Assembly: GCA_029717555.1 (NCBI GenBank)
Contig: JAMDHS010000050.1
Span: 1 to 64,000 of the forward strand
Direction of reading: 5' to 3'
Length of the DNA stretch: 64,000 nt
DNA from: Peribolospora baueri
Lineage: Eukaryota > Basidiomycota > Peribolosporomycetes > Peribolosporales > Peribolosporaceae
Part shown: piece by piece, positions 46,109-58,154 of the stretch
Layout of the letters: every line of letters starts with the position of its first letter
How positions within the stretch are numbered: position 1 is the stretch's first letter
Notes under the pieces: model-generated
Databases searched by the model: none
What the model was told of the DNA's origin: nothing
What the model saw: only the letters and a program-made list of their open reading frames with translations
Made by a program: the position numbers and the translations under genes

Positions 46109-47243
46109 TCAGATGCTGAGAAACGCGACGAGGAAGAGCGCGACGGCCGTCGCGCCGGCCGCTGTTCGCATTACAGAGGCGGTGGAGGGGGCACCATTTG
46201 ACTTTGTAGCCGACTGGCTGCCGGACGCGTCGGCGCCCGTGTTCGCGCCGGTCCCGTTCTTCTGATTCTTCGGCGTAGGGCGTGGATCAAAGGCGCCAGG
46301 GCTGGTGGGCGCGGTGGGCGTCGGGACGTCGGTGATTTGCTTGGCGCCCCAAGCACTGGAGGTGGAAGTGGGCGCGCCGTTGATGGTGATGGTGGAAAAG
46401 GAGACGGAGCTGGAGGGGAAGCTGCCAGCGAGGGCGGAGAGACCTTGGGTCGAGTTGGAGGAGGGGGGGAGGATGAGGACGGTGTCCGTGTAGCTGGCGA
46501 GGGAGGTGTCCTTGAGCGAGTGGGCGGAGACGGAGTCTGGGCGGTGGTGAGCGAAGCGGATGCGAGGAAAAGGGGTGAGCGAAGAGGACAGACCGTTGAG
46601 CTTGAGGACGCCAACGCGAGCCAGGCACGGTAACGACGGCGGCGACACTCACAGTTGCCGATCGCCCAATCGCTCGGCACGACAAACTCGAAGCGGCCAC
46701 ACGTCACGCCGTCGACGGCGACGCCGAGGCCGGCGCCCGCGTCGCAGTAGCCGGCCTGGCTGATGCCGGGGACGGTGGAGATGTTGTAGGCGGTCGCGTT
46801 GGGCGGGTTGTAGACGAGGGAAAGCTGGACGTCGCCGTTGGGAGCGTTGAGCCAGTTCTGGGAAGAGGAGACAGAAGACATGAGCGCCCGGTCATCCATT
46901 GTCCACCAGCGCGATGCTCACGATGGCGACGTGATCGCCGGCATGCCACAGCACCGCACACTGGTACGAGTTGCACGCCGGCTCGTTGAGGCTGCGGGGT
47001 GCGTTGCGTCGCGTGAAGCGAGAAAGGAGAAAAGAGAATGAACGGCAACCAATGGTCAGGACGGTTGGTCGTTTCTTCCTCCAAGCATATCCTCCGCTCC
47101 ATCGTCCCGCCCATCCATCGCATCGCGTTCACTCACAACAGAGGCGTCCCGGCAGCCTGCTGTTGAGCGTTGATGGCGGTGGCCGTCAGCGCGACGAGGG
47201 CTGCGCCAACGGAGGCGACGGCTGTCCACGTCGGGAAGAGCAT
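46109..47243 (-). CDS. GPI-anchored secreted protein, 269 aa
   Basis: Four exons (47137-47243, 46922-46991, 46653-46857, 46109-46536). The N-terminus MLFPTWTAVASVGAALVALT to ATAINAQ is a signal peptide. The outer domain contains NEPACNSYQCAVLWHAGDHV, then NWLNAPNGDVQLSLVYNPPN, and AGYCDAGAGLGVAVDGVTCG, with four or five Cys that could pair. A Ser/Thr/Pro-rich stalk follows (TSTSSAWGAKQ, PTPTAPTSP). The end is SKNGAP-like small residues then a hydrophobic tail, MRTAAGATAVALFLVAFLSI, a standard GPI signal. The Cys-Trp spacing recalls Kre9/Knh-type wall proteins, but I would not assign it. Likely role is at the plasma membrane or wall. Confidence 0.82.
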
Positions 47244-48130
47244 GGCGGTGAGTTGGGGGTGGGGCTTCGATGGCGGGTTCAAGTCGATCCTAAAGGGAGC
47301 GTCGGCGGAAAGAGGGGGCGAGGATGAGCCACGGGGGGAGCGAAGGAGCGTGTGGGACAAAAAGAGTGTGAGATGAGACGAGGTGGGGCTAGGAGGATTA
47401 AAGGAGGGATGATAGAGTAGAGGACGTCGGATGAGATGAGATGATATAATGGGGGACGATGGTTGGTGTGAGAGAAGAGAGGCGAGCGCGCGCCAGCCAA
47501 AGCCAGAGCCAAGAGCCAGAGCGAGCGCCGAGAGCGGAGTCGGCCGATGATCGTCGTTGATCCGCCGCCGTGCGTGCCGAAAGGAGAAAAAGTGGCGCGG
47601 GGAGAACGCAGCACGTGACTTTTGGTAGTGACGCTGCGCTGTGAATACGTATGTACGCACTTTACGGACCTTCTCCTCCTTACAGCCATCAGTGATCAAT
47701 TAAAGGCCGGCAGGCAGGCAGGCGGGCAGGCGGGTGGGCAGGCGCGAAGGCAGGCTGTACAAAGAAGGCGATCAAGGTCGCCGCAGACGAGTTCAGTCGG
47801 TAAGGCAGCGGAGAACGAGAGAGCGGCCATCGAGGTATCGCCTCTCTCTACAATGACTTTTGGCCATCCATCTCGTCGACACCGGACGAGACAGGGCAAG
47901 GGCGTGTGTGGATGTCCCATACATGTGGCAGCGAGGACAAAATACGGGGGTGGTGGGTGGCATGGATCGGAGGAACATGGGGGGTGATCGTGCATGCGTC
48001 GGAGGGGAGGAAAGGGGAGGAAGCTAGACTACACGCTGACCTCGGGGCAAGGAACGAGGACAGCAGGACGGACACCTCGCGGCGTCGTTGTGAACCCCAC
48101 GGCGGACCGGCGAACTGACATTCCAGCGAC
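47244..48130. other. Spacer between the GPI-protein gene and RPS22
   Basis: About 890 bp: promoter of the GPI-protein gene on the left, RPS22 3' flank on the right. A GGCAGGCGGGCA run lies at 47706-47754. No gene seen. Confidence 0.45.
47706..47754. repeat. (GGCA/GGCG)n tract
   Basis: Tetramer-like run of GGCAGGCAGGCGGGCAGGCG and variants, 49 bp, imperfect. Confidence 0.75.
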
Positions 48131-48831
48131 TTAGTAGAAGAAGCCGAGCATCTTGCCCGCGACGTGCTTCCGCCTCGCCTCCTCGTGGTCCATGATGCCC
48201 GCAGACGTGGTCAGGACGATGTAGCCGAACGAACGAGCCGGGAGGAGCCTCTCGATCCACTGTGAACCGACAAAAACCATATTCGCCCGACCGTCAGTTT
48301 CATCTCATCGCACCGCCCTGACCATCGACCTAGGAGCTCTACAAATACGCACGTGCTCGATCTGACCAATCTTGACGTTGTAGCGGGGGGAGATGACACC
48401 GCACTTGTTGAGACGGCCGTTGAGCTGGATGACGATCTTGCCAGCCCGGTGGTCGTCGATCAACTCAAAGTCGTTGATGTAGCCTGGTGGTCACGCGAAC
48501 AGACTCGAGGCAGTCAGCACACCGACTTGTCTGTACCGAGCGACGCACTCGATGCATGTGCGGGGAAGAGGAACAGGCGAAACCACCCAACGATCCACTC
48601 ACCGTGCTTCTGCATGACACCGAGGAACTTGACGATGACCTTGGAAGAGGGGCGCACGAGCACCTGGCGCTTACCGCCTCGCTCGGCGTTGACAATGTTG
48701 TTCAGAGCATCGCTCTGAACGCGAGACAAGGTCCAAAAAGAACACAAGCTTAGGAGTGAGCAAGAGGGACTAATAATGATCGCTTGCCTTCACTTCGATC
48801 CGTCACTCACCAAGACGGAAACGCGGACCAT
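48131..48831 (-). CDS. RPS22: Ribosomal protein uS8 (S15a)
   Basis: Exons 48811-48831, 48603-48714, 48353-48483 and 48131-48259 give exactly 130 aa, the length of uS8 in other eukaryotes. The chain begins [20 protein letters not shown] and continues [56 protein letters not shown], and ends [20 protein letters not shown]. It is a small-subunit protein that binds the central domain of 18S rRNA. The first exon codes only seven residues, which is common for fungal ribosomal protein genes. Head to head with RPS17, 742 bp apart. Confidence 0.97.
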
Positions 48832-49573
48832 GCTGGGCAGGAGATCTGTGTGAATCCAAGGCGCGCCATGACGAGCAGGACGGCAAGGAGACAGGAAAGC
48901 AAAGAAAAGCAAAAGGGGGGTGCACGCAAAGAAACGCCAGGGAAGACGGTGCCGGAGCGAGGTCAGGTCAGTCCTGCCTGGACGCTCCGGTCGCACTTCC
49001 CGAGTCAAAGACGAACAGGCGGACGGGGGGCTTTCAGCGCCCCGTCGCGGTCTGAGCGAGATGGTCCGGCGGCCCTCCCCTTCACCGCCCATCCTCCAAA
49101 TGAGTCCGTCCCATGGCCAGCTTGCCCTCCAACCCCGACCTCAACTTCCCAGCGACCCATCAGCCCAGCAAACCCTCTTCTAGAAGCCCTCCCCACCAGC
49201 CAAAGTGAGCCAATGCGCATGTCACCAACACTCTGCTCACCTTGAGGAGAAGCGGAACGAGCGTCGCCGTGTTAGGAAGGGATGGGTGATGTGATCCTTA
49301 GAACCGCTCGCCTTCTTCCAGGTGTCCAAGCTGGGTGCCGACCGCAGCACCGGTGTAACCCTAGTTCAGGGACCTGAGTTGTGGAGCTGTACAGCCCGAC
49401 CTCTTTGCAAGTTTGGCTGCGGCCGTGGTTTCAATTCCCACGCTGACTCGCCTGGGCCCCTCGGAAGTTGGTCGTGTCCGTCACCTCGTCGCAGTCACCG
49501 TTCTTCGTCCGGCACTCACACCCTTTCCACCCCCCCCAAGCTCCGTCAAGACCTCTCGTACGACTTTGTCAAC
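48832..49573. promoter_or_regulatory. RPS22/RPS17 divergent promoter
   Basis: 742 bp between two ribosomal protein start codons pointing apart. An AACCCTA at 49357-49363 resembles the telobox/Tbf1-type element that drives ribosomal protein genes in many fungi; it lies 211 bp from the RPS17 ATG. T/C-rich leaders lie next to both genes. Confidence 0.55.
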
Positions 49574-50673
49574 ATGGTTAGTGCCGTTGATGGTGGACTG
49601 GCTTATTGTTTGGGGCCTTGAGGCCGAAGTGCGGGCTTCCGATGCACGATCCGAAGGAGAAGACGAAGCAGGGTTGGAGGTGATGAATCATCGGTTGAGG
49701 GAGTTGGGGTTGGAGGATGATCGTGAAGCTTCAGGAAGCTCAGCCGGCGGTGACGTACTGGTGCGACGCAGAGACGTTGAGGTCGGTGCCAACGGCTGCG
49801 AGAAGAGTCGATGGACGGTATTGGCGGTCGGTCTGAGGAGGAAGCGCATGGAGCTGGTAGGAAGATGGCAGGCAAAGTTGGCGATGGGGGTTTCTCGTCA
49901 CTTCGTCTGTTCTATCCGTCGAAGCGAATCGCTGACCAGGACATCCACACCTACTTTCATGTTGCCGCCTGGCGTCTATTTCCCCCTTTTAATAGGGCCG
50001 CGTTCGCACCAAGACCGTCAAGCGCGCTTCTCGCGTCCTTATCGAGAAGTACTACCCCCGCCTCAACGCTTCTGACTTCCACACCAACAAGAAGGTGAGC
50101 TAAGCCGTCTGCGTTAGACGAGGGCACGAAGCGTGTGTGGAAGACAAAGAGTTGCAATTAAGGAGGGCATTTCGATTGTACCGTTTTTCTGCCTTAGGTC
50201 ATCGATGAGGTCGCCATCATCCCCTCCAAGCGCCTCCGCAACAAGATCGCTGGCTTCACCACTCACCTGATGAAGCGTATCCAGCGCGGTCCTGTCCGCG
50301 GCATTTCTTTCAAGTTGCAGGAGGAAGAGAGGGAAAGGAAGGTGAGGCTGTACTTTGCACTTTACATGGACGAGAGACGGTCGCGGCGGAATGAGGAGCG
50401 TGTCTCGGCGATATGGAAGCTTCGACTATCGCCCCACTCGACGTTTTGCTGACTCTTGTCTTTGCATCCCATCCCATCAATAAGGACAACTACGTCCCGG
50501 AGGTGTCTGCCCTGGACCCGTCGGTTGCCCCGCTCGAGGTGGACCCGGACACCAAGGAGTTGCTGCGGACGATGGGCTTCGACGGCCTCCCCGTCACCGT
50601 CACTGCCCCTGTCACCCTCCAGCAGCAGACCGAGCGCCGTGGTCGCTACGTCCCCGGTGCCGGCAGGCGCTAA
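49574..50673 (+). CDS. RPS17: Ribosomal protein eS17
   Basis: The first coding exon is the ATG alone (49574-49576). It is followed by a GTTAGT donor and a 419-nt intron, the longest in this half of the window. The next exons are 49996-50094, 50198-50341 and 50485-50673; total 144 aa. The chain reads [20 protein letters not shown], then [53 protein letters not shown] and [12 protein letters not shown], all eS17 signatures. It is a head/beak protein of the 40S subunit. The long first intron right after ATG is typical of highly expressed ribosomal genes and may carry an enhancer-like element. Confidence 0.96.
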
Positions 50674-51406
50674 GCAACCACTTATCCGTTGTTCCCGTAT
50701 CGGACGTGGTGGGAGCCGCGTGCGAGCTGGACAGGCCTCGCAGGGGCGGGCGTCGCGTTCGTTGTATGATTGCTTAACTCCCTCCACACATCGAGGACGT
50801 GTATGCTTTCTTTTTCTCTCCATGTCATGACGCGCACTATCAACTACCTGTCCTTGGCCCCGTGCCTGTGTGTACGAGTGAAGCTGGGTCCTCGGCCTAG
50901 ACTACGTCAGGTCGGGTCAGGGCGCCATGTCGATCTTGTTCATGCATCCTATTGCGCTCCGCCGATCCGCGACTCAATCCCGCTTCCTCTGACGATGCGA
51001 AAAGGCGACCATGCTACAAGCACGGCCTTCGTTTCCAAGTGAGCGTACAGCCAATCCCCACCGGGGAATCTCGGACAGAGCGACGAGCTCAACGAGTCGA
51101 GTAAAATTGCACCCTCAAGGATTATCGTGTGATTATTGCCATGATGCGTCTGCCCATGTCTATCGTACAGGATGCGGTTCGGTCACGGAGCGGGGGTTGA
51201 AGATGGAGATGGAGGCGGAGGTGGAGACGGAGACGGAGGCGGAGGTGGAGGTGGAGATGGAGATAGACGGTGCTTGGATTCGGACCAGGGGAAGGGCTGC
51301 GAGGTTTCGAAAGCCAAAGCGGCCCGGCGCGGTGCCCTTCTCCGAACCAGCGTCGGGAACGGGGTCTGCGCCGCCCTTCGTCCGATCGTCGCTCTTCCTC
51401 AAAGGG
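50674..51406. other. Convergent spacer between RPS17 and MDM35
   Basis: About 730 bp. A GGAG-rich run (GGAGNNGGAG repeats) covers 51208-51270. Frames reading through it are low-complexity. No gene seen. Confidence 0.45.
51208..51270. repeat. (GGAGRY)n purine tract
   Basis: About ten units of GGAGGC, GGAGGT, GGAGAC and GGAGAT. Confidence 0.8.
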
Positions 51407-51941
51407 CTATGATGAAGATGTCGATGTTGAGGAGGACGAGGAAGACGAAGACGAAGATGAGGAGGAGGACCAGGCGGGGTGAGTGGCCGGGAAAGGGAAC
51501 GGGTGCTCTGCTCGAGCCTCGTCCACCATTTCTTGCAGGCCTTTGGCTTTTACAGCTCGCTGTGAGGAGGCGGGCGAGGCGGCGTGAGTATCGTGGCGAG
51601 CAGAGGACGAAATGAGAAGGTACAAAAAGGTCAGCAAAAGTCAAACAAAGGTCGAGCTCGTCGGTGCCATCTATGCACTGCTCGCGAGCTCTCACGGAGG
51701 GAAGCAGCAGAGCGGCTCTCCCTTCACGTTGACCAAGCGGACCACCCACGACGACGCTCACCCTCACGCAATCCCGATACTCTCTGTAAAGTTGTCCACA
51801 CTCCCTCTCATACTCCTCCTGCCTCGCCTTCCTCGCCGGGTCGTCCGGAGGCGCAGGCTTAAGATACCCTTCGAACCAGTGATTGAAGCAGGCGTCGTAA
51901 CGCGCCTTGAGCGGAGTGCATTCGGGCGAAAGTGAGTTCAT
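51407..51941 (-). CDS. MDM35: Mitochondrial distribution protein Mdm35 (TRIAP1 type)
   Basis: Exons 51762-51941 and 51407-51559 give 110 aa. Mdm35 is a twin CX9C protein of the intermembrane space; it pairs with Ups1/PRELI proteins and carries phosphatidic acid between mitochondrial membranes. The N-terminal motif is SLSPECTPLKARYDACFNHW, with Cys spaced by nine. The second pair is ECGQLYREYRDC, again CX9C. FEGYLKPAPPDD and KGLQEMVDEAR also match the family. The C-terminus after THPAW is a run of Ser (about 14) with Thr, coded by a pure-purine repeat on the + strand. This tail is not part of the known fold. Confidence 0.9.
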
Positions 51942-52471
51942 CGTCGGCGGCGGGGGGGGAGGGGTGCTGGCGTTTTCCCTTGTCAGAGCGGCGATGACGA
52001 TGATAAGTTGGAGGGGAGGCCAAAAAGGGGAGTGACGGGGGGCGTCATACGAAATAACAAAGCACAGCGTCGGTTGAAGAGCCGTCCTGATCGGTCTTCA
52101 TTTGTTTCCGCAGTTCTTCTCCTCCACACTCACTTCCACTTCCACCCTACGGTCGTGACATGACGATCGTCGACGAACAGTTGACAAGCCCAATCCAATC
52201 GTCTCCGTCCCGCCTAACAGATACACATTCGATTCACGTGAGCGCTCCCCCGTCGTACCCGACATGCAAATGAGTGTGGGTGTGTTGCTGGACCGGGGGG
52301 TATGAATGATCTTCGGATATGGGAGATCAGAACGAGGCAGATGTGGTGAGTGGGGGACATGGGCGAAGGGCTGAGAAGGGAAGACGGAGAGAAGGAATGG
52401 ATGAAGGATAGATAGATAGATAGATAGATAGATAGACCAAACGTGCGCCCAATCTACTCGAGGCGAACGAC
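51942..52471. other. Spacer between MDM35 and ATG13
   Basis: 530 bp: MDM35 promoter and ATG13 3' flank, with a (GATA)7 microsatellite. No gene seen. Confidence 0.45.
52407..52436. repeat. (GATA)7 microsatellite
   Basis: Seven exact GATA units plus a partial one, just past the ATG13 stop codon. Confidence 0.9.
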
Positions 52472-55400
52472 TCAGGGCGAAGAATCCCGCTCCCGCCCAA
52501 GCTCCCTCTCACCCTGCCCCTGTCCTTGTCCCTGACTGTGCCACTGCCCCTGCCCATGCCCGAGGATCTGACCTCCCTGTCCGCTCCGACTTCTCGCCCT
52601 CTCCCTTCCTTGCCCGACGCCGGGCTGCATGCGCCGATAGGGGCTCAAACTCGGACTTCCCACCCTGCTCCCCACCCCCGCTCCTGCTCCTCCCCCGCCC
52701 ACCGTGCCGCGGCCTCCTCTCCCCGCGAAGCCGCTGCCGAACTCTCTCGCCAGTTGCGCGTCCTCGTCTCGACGGCGTTCCCTGTCCCTCTCTCGAGCAG
52801 TGATCTGAGGTGGTGCGCCGCGCAAGCTTCCCGTCGGGCTGGTGCCGACAACGGAAAACGGAGCGGAGTAGGGAATCGGCGACAACGCCCGGGGGCTCGC
52901 CGTGGCGCCGGCGCCGGCACCGGCGTAGCCGCCAGCGAGGTGTTCGCCTTCTTCCTCCGTCTCCGCCAGTTCCAATCGACCAACAGGTTCGTCATCGAAG
53001 AGGTCGAGTGAACGACGATGGCGTCCACGAGCGTCGCCTCCACCTTGTTGCGGCGGCGTCGTGCCGCCGCCCGGGCCAGTCACCATGCCCGCCGAACCGC
53101 TGCCCGAACCGCTGGCGCTGGCGCTGCCGGTAGTGGCGAAGCGCCGGTAGTGGCGCTCGCGATCGCGCCGTTCGTATCGCTGCGTCGCTTCCACGCTGGA
53201 AGTGCAGGGGGAGGCAGAGCGAGAGCGCTCTCCTGTCGCAGCGCCACTCTCCAGCTCGCGGCTCAGCTCCGCGTCACTGACTTCGGCGCCTTCGCCGGCA
53301 GACTCGCTCCGAACGTCACGACCGTGCGCCGCCGACTCATACTGCACCCTTGTGACCGGAGCAGCGACGGGGACAGATTTGGCGAACGGCGGACCTGCCT
53401 GACGACTGCGAAGCACGCTCGGCCCTACGCGGTAAGCCATCTCGGAACCGCGAGCGGTTGCCTGCGCTTCAAACTGCTGCTGTACGGGGCTTAGAGCGCC
53501 GGCCATGTCCTTCGACAAGCCGCTTCCAGCCGGTTCCGCGCGAGTCAAAGCGAGCGAGCTGGCCATACGGGCGAGCATCTCGTCGACGTGGCTTCGGCTG
53601 AGAATTATGCTACCCCCCTTGAGGGCCGTCATCTGGACGCCTCCAAGGCTGCCAGAGGCGGGGCGACCAAACGACCTGCGGTACGCGCCTCTCTCACTTC
53701 CGCCGTCCGTGCCTTCTGCCGTGCCCGCGCTGGCGATGCGCCAATCTCCACGGGCACGAATTGTCAGTGCTCCGCGTGCAGTAGGCGCATCTTCAAACCC
53801 TGGCTCCATTTGAGCGCCCAAGAGCAGCGAATGAGCCAGATCGGGTCTCGAGTCGATCATCTTCACAAACTCGCCTATCTCCTTCTCAGCAGAGGACGCG
53901 GTTTGACCATCTCCTCTGCTGCCTCCGAAAGACGAGGCCGAGGACGGACGTGGCCTTTGGCTGAGCGCAAAGGCTCCGCCGGCGCCGGAGGTAGACGCCT
54001 CCGTCTGCCGAACTGAAGAACCCCAGGAGCGCCTAGCGAACGCGCCAGTGGGAGCGGGAACGGAGCCTTGACCAGAAGCGGAACCACCTGATGCGGACGG
54101 CTCCGGTCCGCTGCTGCCACCTTCACTGTCCTGACTTCCGCTCGCCGGTGTACTTGTGGCCGCCGTGGTCGCGCCGCCACCGCCGCTGCCCGCTTGCGCC
54201 ACCCGTCCGGACCTGGGCGTCTGGTTGCTGCTGTACCGCTCGATGAGTTGCGAGGGTGCCACGCTCGTCCCCGGAGCGCCGCCGCCGCTGCTAGGCGAAC
54301 TGCTGGCTGTGCCGCGCTGCTGCGTCGTGATGCTCGCAGGTGGCAGGCTCGTGTTGCTGAGTGCGCTCGGCGAATGTGGGCTGTAAGGCTGGAAGACGCT
54401 CTTCAAGCTGCTGCCGCCGGAGGTGAAACTGCGCTGGCCGGGGCTGTGACTATATGCGGCCATGCGGGCCGCAGGATGCTGCGGAGAATGAGATTGCGCT
54501 TCCTCAAAACCGACCTCTCGGGCCAACGGGGAAGGCGACGGATACGACGAAGGGCTGAACGAGGACGGCCTGCTCGGAGACGAGGACAGCGGCATGGCGC
54601 CGGTCCTGGACGAGCTTCCATAGCTCGTTCCCAGAGGCGGCCTCCGAGAACTGCCAATACCGGAAGACGGCGAAGGAGGTGCGTTCTCCCCGCCAACGCT
54701 TCCCGGAGCGCCTTCCATGAAGCTGGTGCGCCGCGCCCTCAACGACCCCGAACTGCCCGGCCGACCGAGGGCCAAAAAGGCCGGCTCGGCGCCTCCGCCG
54801 ATGGAAGGACGACGGGCGGAGCGAGGAGCGGAAATAGGTAACGCCCCTCCCGGGACCGGGCTGGCTCGACCGGGCGAGGGTGGCGAATCGGTCAACGGCG
54901 TGCCGGCAGCAATGGTCGCGAGCTGACTTGACGACGCAAACGACGAAGGGCGCCGAACACGGGTTTCCTCGCTATTGGTGCGCCAAAGCGGGCTCGAAGG
55001 AGGGACGGCCTCGCTGGGTAGACCGGACTGAATGGGATCGACAGGCGCGGATGCGTGCCTTGTAGGGAAGCTACCCATAGGGGACCGGCGGTCCGCCGAC
55101 GTAGAGAGCAAAGGCCGTTGTCGTCCCGCCGAAGACGTGCGCACTCCCGGGCTCGGCAAAGAAGTCTACAGGACGGTAAAAACACGAATGAGGGCAGGGC
55201 GTGAGCGAACCAGCTCAGCTCGACGAAAAAATTGTAAGGATACACGTACCCCGAATGCTCCCTTGTCGCCGAAACTTCCGCTCGTCCGCTTGGCGTGCTT
55301 CGCCATCGTAGGCGTGAAGTAGTCTTCATCCATCTCGATGAATTTGAGAGACATGAGACTCTCAAAGTCGTCCACACTAAACTCCACTTGAGTGCGATAA

Positions 55401-57302
55401 GTTACCGAGGTGTGCAGCGAACTGTGAAGAGGGAGCCGGTGATCGAGACCGTGGAATAATCAGGATGGGACGGGACGGAAAATAGAAAGCAAGACCGGAG
55501 GGCAGGCAGACGTACCCGAAAGGCGTCAAAATCGGCGAGAACTCGTGAACCTCGATCTCAGACTCGGTCTCGCCCTCTGTGCCCTCCGTGCCTTCGTGCT
55601 GAGCCTCCAGATCAATCCTGTCGTCGAGACCGATCCCCTGCTCCGCCCAGGGCTCTTCCTCTCCCACGCCGCCCATGCGCATTCGGCACCCAATCCTCAG
55701 CCCTCCGACCGCCTTGCTGGTAGCACTCGTCGTCGTGTGCTGGCGCATGCGCTTGAGACGCCTGTATAGGCGGCAAGACGGAAGGAAGTGTGCCATCGTA
55801 TACAACGTGCGAAAATGGATGATGGAGCGCTTGTACAGCGTAGGCAGTTCCGGTGGGTTGGGAGGCGCATATGGCCTGCAGCACGAAAGGAGGACAGCCC
55901 TGTCAGATCCGACAAGCAGTCGTGCGCGCGTGAAGTTGTCTTGGCTAGCCGACGATACGCAGGGCATGGCGACTCACCGCAACTCCAACTTCCAGCTCTC
56001 TAAAACAACGTTCTTCGGCTCGGTGGCGAGAGCCTCCTCGCCGTCGGCCGTTCCGCCCTCCGCGACCGACTCCTTGCCCTTGCCCTTGCTCTGTCCCTGA
56101 TCCCCAATCGCGACACTACTCCCGACCCGGACCCTCCTGCCGTCGTTGCGCGTGAGCATCAGCACTCGTCCCTTCTCTAGACTGCTCGTGTCCAAAAGCA
56201 CGTCAATGATCATGGGAGCCACCGCGCCCTCGAGGTTGAATGCTCTCTCTTCCATTCCAGTGAGGCCCGAACCCGGCGAAGGAGAGGAAGCCACTGGAGG
56301 CGCCGCTGTCGGATCGGTGACGAAAGAGGGGAGAAGAGATGAGACCGAACGCCAGGATCGGAGCTCGTCCCTAAACACGTCCGTGTCCTCGAGCTCCAGG
56401 TTGAACTTTTCGACGAGCAAAATGTGGGCGAAGAGGTGAGTTAATGAGCAACCCCGGAGACGAGAACGCGGCCTTAGCCACACGACGTATGCCACAAGAA
56501 CTGTACGCTGCGGGGATAACATTCAACTCACCCATTTACTGATCTTTCGTCCGGTACCGCCTCCGGATTTGCCCGTGCCGGGAGCGATCTGGTGCGATTG
56601 CTGCTGAAACGAGCCGGGGCTGCTGTTCCCCGAGTCGGTGCGCTGGCGCACACTTGGGAAGGGCAGCATCGAAGGAGAGTCGTAGTGGGTGAGCCGGCAA
56701 TGAGTGATCACGGAGGAAGTCTTGGAGAAGAAATGCTGGAGGATGAGGATGGGCGTCAAGGTCAAAAAAGGAAAAATCAATGATGAATTTGAGCGTGCGC
56801 ATTCCCTCTCCGTCCAGTGCGAGATGGGTAGACCAGCTTGATGCGGGCCACCCACCTGAATGATCTGATCGACTTTCTGGTTCCTCCCTGACACAGCTGC
56901 TGTCACACCGGCCCCATTCCCGCCCCCGCCCACGCCAGAAGGGCCACCTTCCCTCTGAGAACCGGACGGAGAGGGCGTCGAGCTCATTTGTGCACTTCCC
57001 CCAGCACGCGGGTGGCTCGTCGTGGGATCATGTTGAGGTCGCTGATGAGTCGAGGTAGATCCTGAGCTGGTGCCGTAGGCGTGACCGTGCCCGCCGGCAT
57101 ACACGCCATAGCCGACAGAGCCTGGATTCGTCGACGGGTCAATGGTGGTCGTCGGCGATGGGGCGGAAGGGGAGCGCGGATGCGCTGTACGAGGAGAGCC
57201 ATGCGGATAGGGCAGGGGCACGGGAGAGGCAGGCGCGGAGGGTTGATGAGGCGGGGAGGAGCTAAGGTGAGCAAGCCGGCCCAAGGGAAAGGGGGAGGTC
57301 AT
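52472..57302 (-). CDS. ATG13: Autophagy protein Atg13
   Basis: Six exons (56856-57302, 56532-56735, 55978-56405, 55516-55875, 55250-55421, 52472-55165) give 1434 aa. Atg13 is the regulatory partner of the Atg1 kinase and a TOR target that starts autophagy. A Pro/Ser/His-rich N-terminal extension of about 145 residues precedes the HORMA domain. The HORMA domain begins at KVDQIIQHFFSKTSSVITHC and contains KWFNLELEDTDVFRDELRSW, MIIDVLLDTSSLEKGRVLML, VLESWKLELR, PELPTLYKRSIIHFRTLYTM and LPSCRLYRRL. The long last exon is disordered, rich in Ser/Pro/Gly, as in all fungal Atg13, with many likely phosphosites. The ATG at 57302 was chosen as the first Met in frame; its upstream frame lacks ATG. Divergent from the SulP permease gene. 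Confidence 0.88.
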
Positions 57303-58154
57303 TCGCTCAAAGAAAAAGATGAGGTCATTCGCTCGCTCGCCTGCGCCCGGTGAGCGGTGGCAGGTGTGGGGTAAGGGATTCGCGGGGTGGCCTGGCGCGG
57401 GACGACGGTGGCGGTGTCCAGGTAGTCCGACTTGGTTCACGGACAATTACGTGGTGGGGATGGTGGTGGTGAAAATGGTATTGGTGACGGCGGTGGTCGT
57501 GGTCAACAGGAGGAGGACGTGGGCTCGATAGGGGAACGATAGCCGCCACAAGCAAGAGGCCCGAATGGAACAAGCACGTCAGCAACGGTAGCCGGGCCGG
57601 GGATATAAGAGGCGGGCCGAACGCGGGGCTGGCGAAGGCAAAAGAGGTGAAAGATGGATGGCGGCGGCGGCGTCAGCGCGGAGACGGTTGTCGTCTGCGG
57701 TCCGTTGAGAGGAGGAACAGCAAACTGGTCGGGGAAATTGCGCGAGCGCAAGCGCGACTCGATCTGCGAATGCGGCGTTGCGAGGTGCGCTTGCGCTTCG
57801 TCGCGTCCGAGCCGGCGCGGATGACGCAACGCAAGAGGGCGAGTGGATAGGAGGAAGAGAAGAAGGACGAGTGTCCAGCTAGCTCCCTGATATGGCGGTC
57901 GTGATGGAGGTGGTGGACAGCAGCTCGACCCTCGTCCGAGTCCGAGCCGCCCTTGCGTATCGGTCGGTACGCTGGCTATGGCGCGGGGAGTCACGTGACA
58001 GATATGGATAGGGGACAGTACAAGGCCGGTCTAATGGGCATTAGCGCGGGCGTGAATGCGAGTGGGACGAGATTAGTGATCTTGCGTCGGCCAAGGCAAC
58101 GTCGGGTGATGAAGACCGGACCGTCGTCGAACGTGTTGGTCGACCCCGATCTCG
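57303..58154. promoter_or_regulatory. ATG13/SulP divergent promoter
   Basis: 852 bp between start codons pointing apart. No TATA box or known operator could be recognised. GGTGG/ACCACC runs lie at 57455-57500. Confidence 0.4.

Noticed and set aside
49321-49460. tRNA-like stretch in the RPS promoter
   Set aside because: GGTTTCAATTCCCA resembles a B box, but there is no A box, acceptor stem or cloverleaf at the right spacing.
49577-49995. C/D-box snoRNA in the first RPS17 intron
   Set aside because: A GTGATGA-like box is present near 49678, but no D box lies at a fitting distance and no terminal stem was seen.
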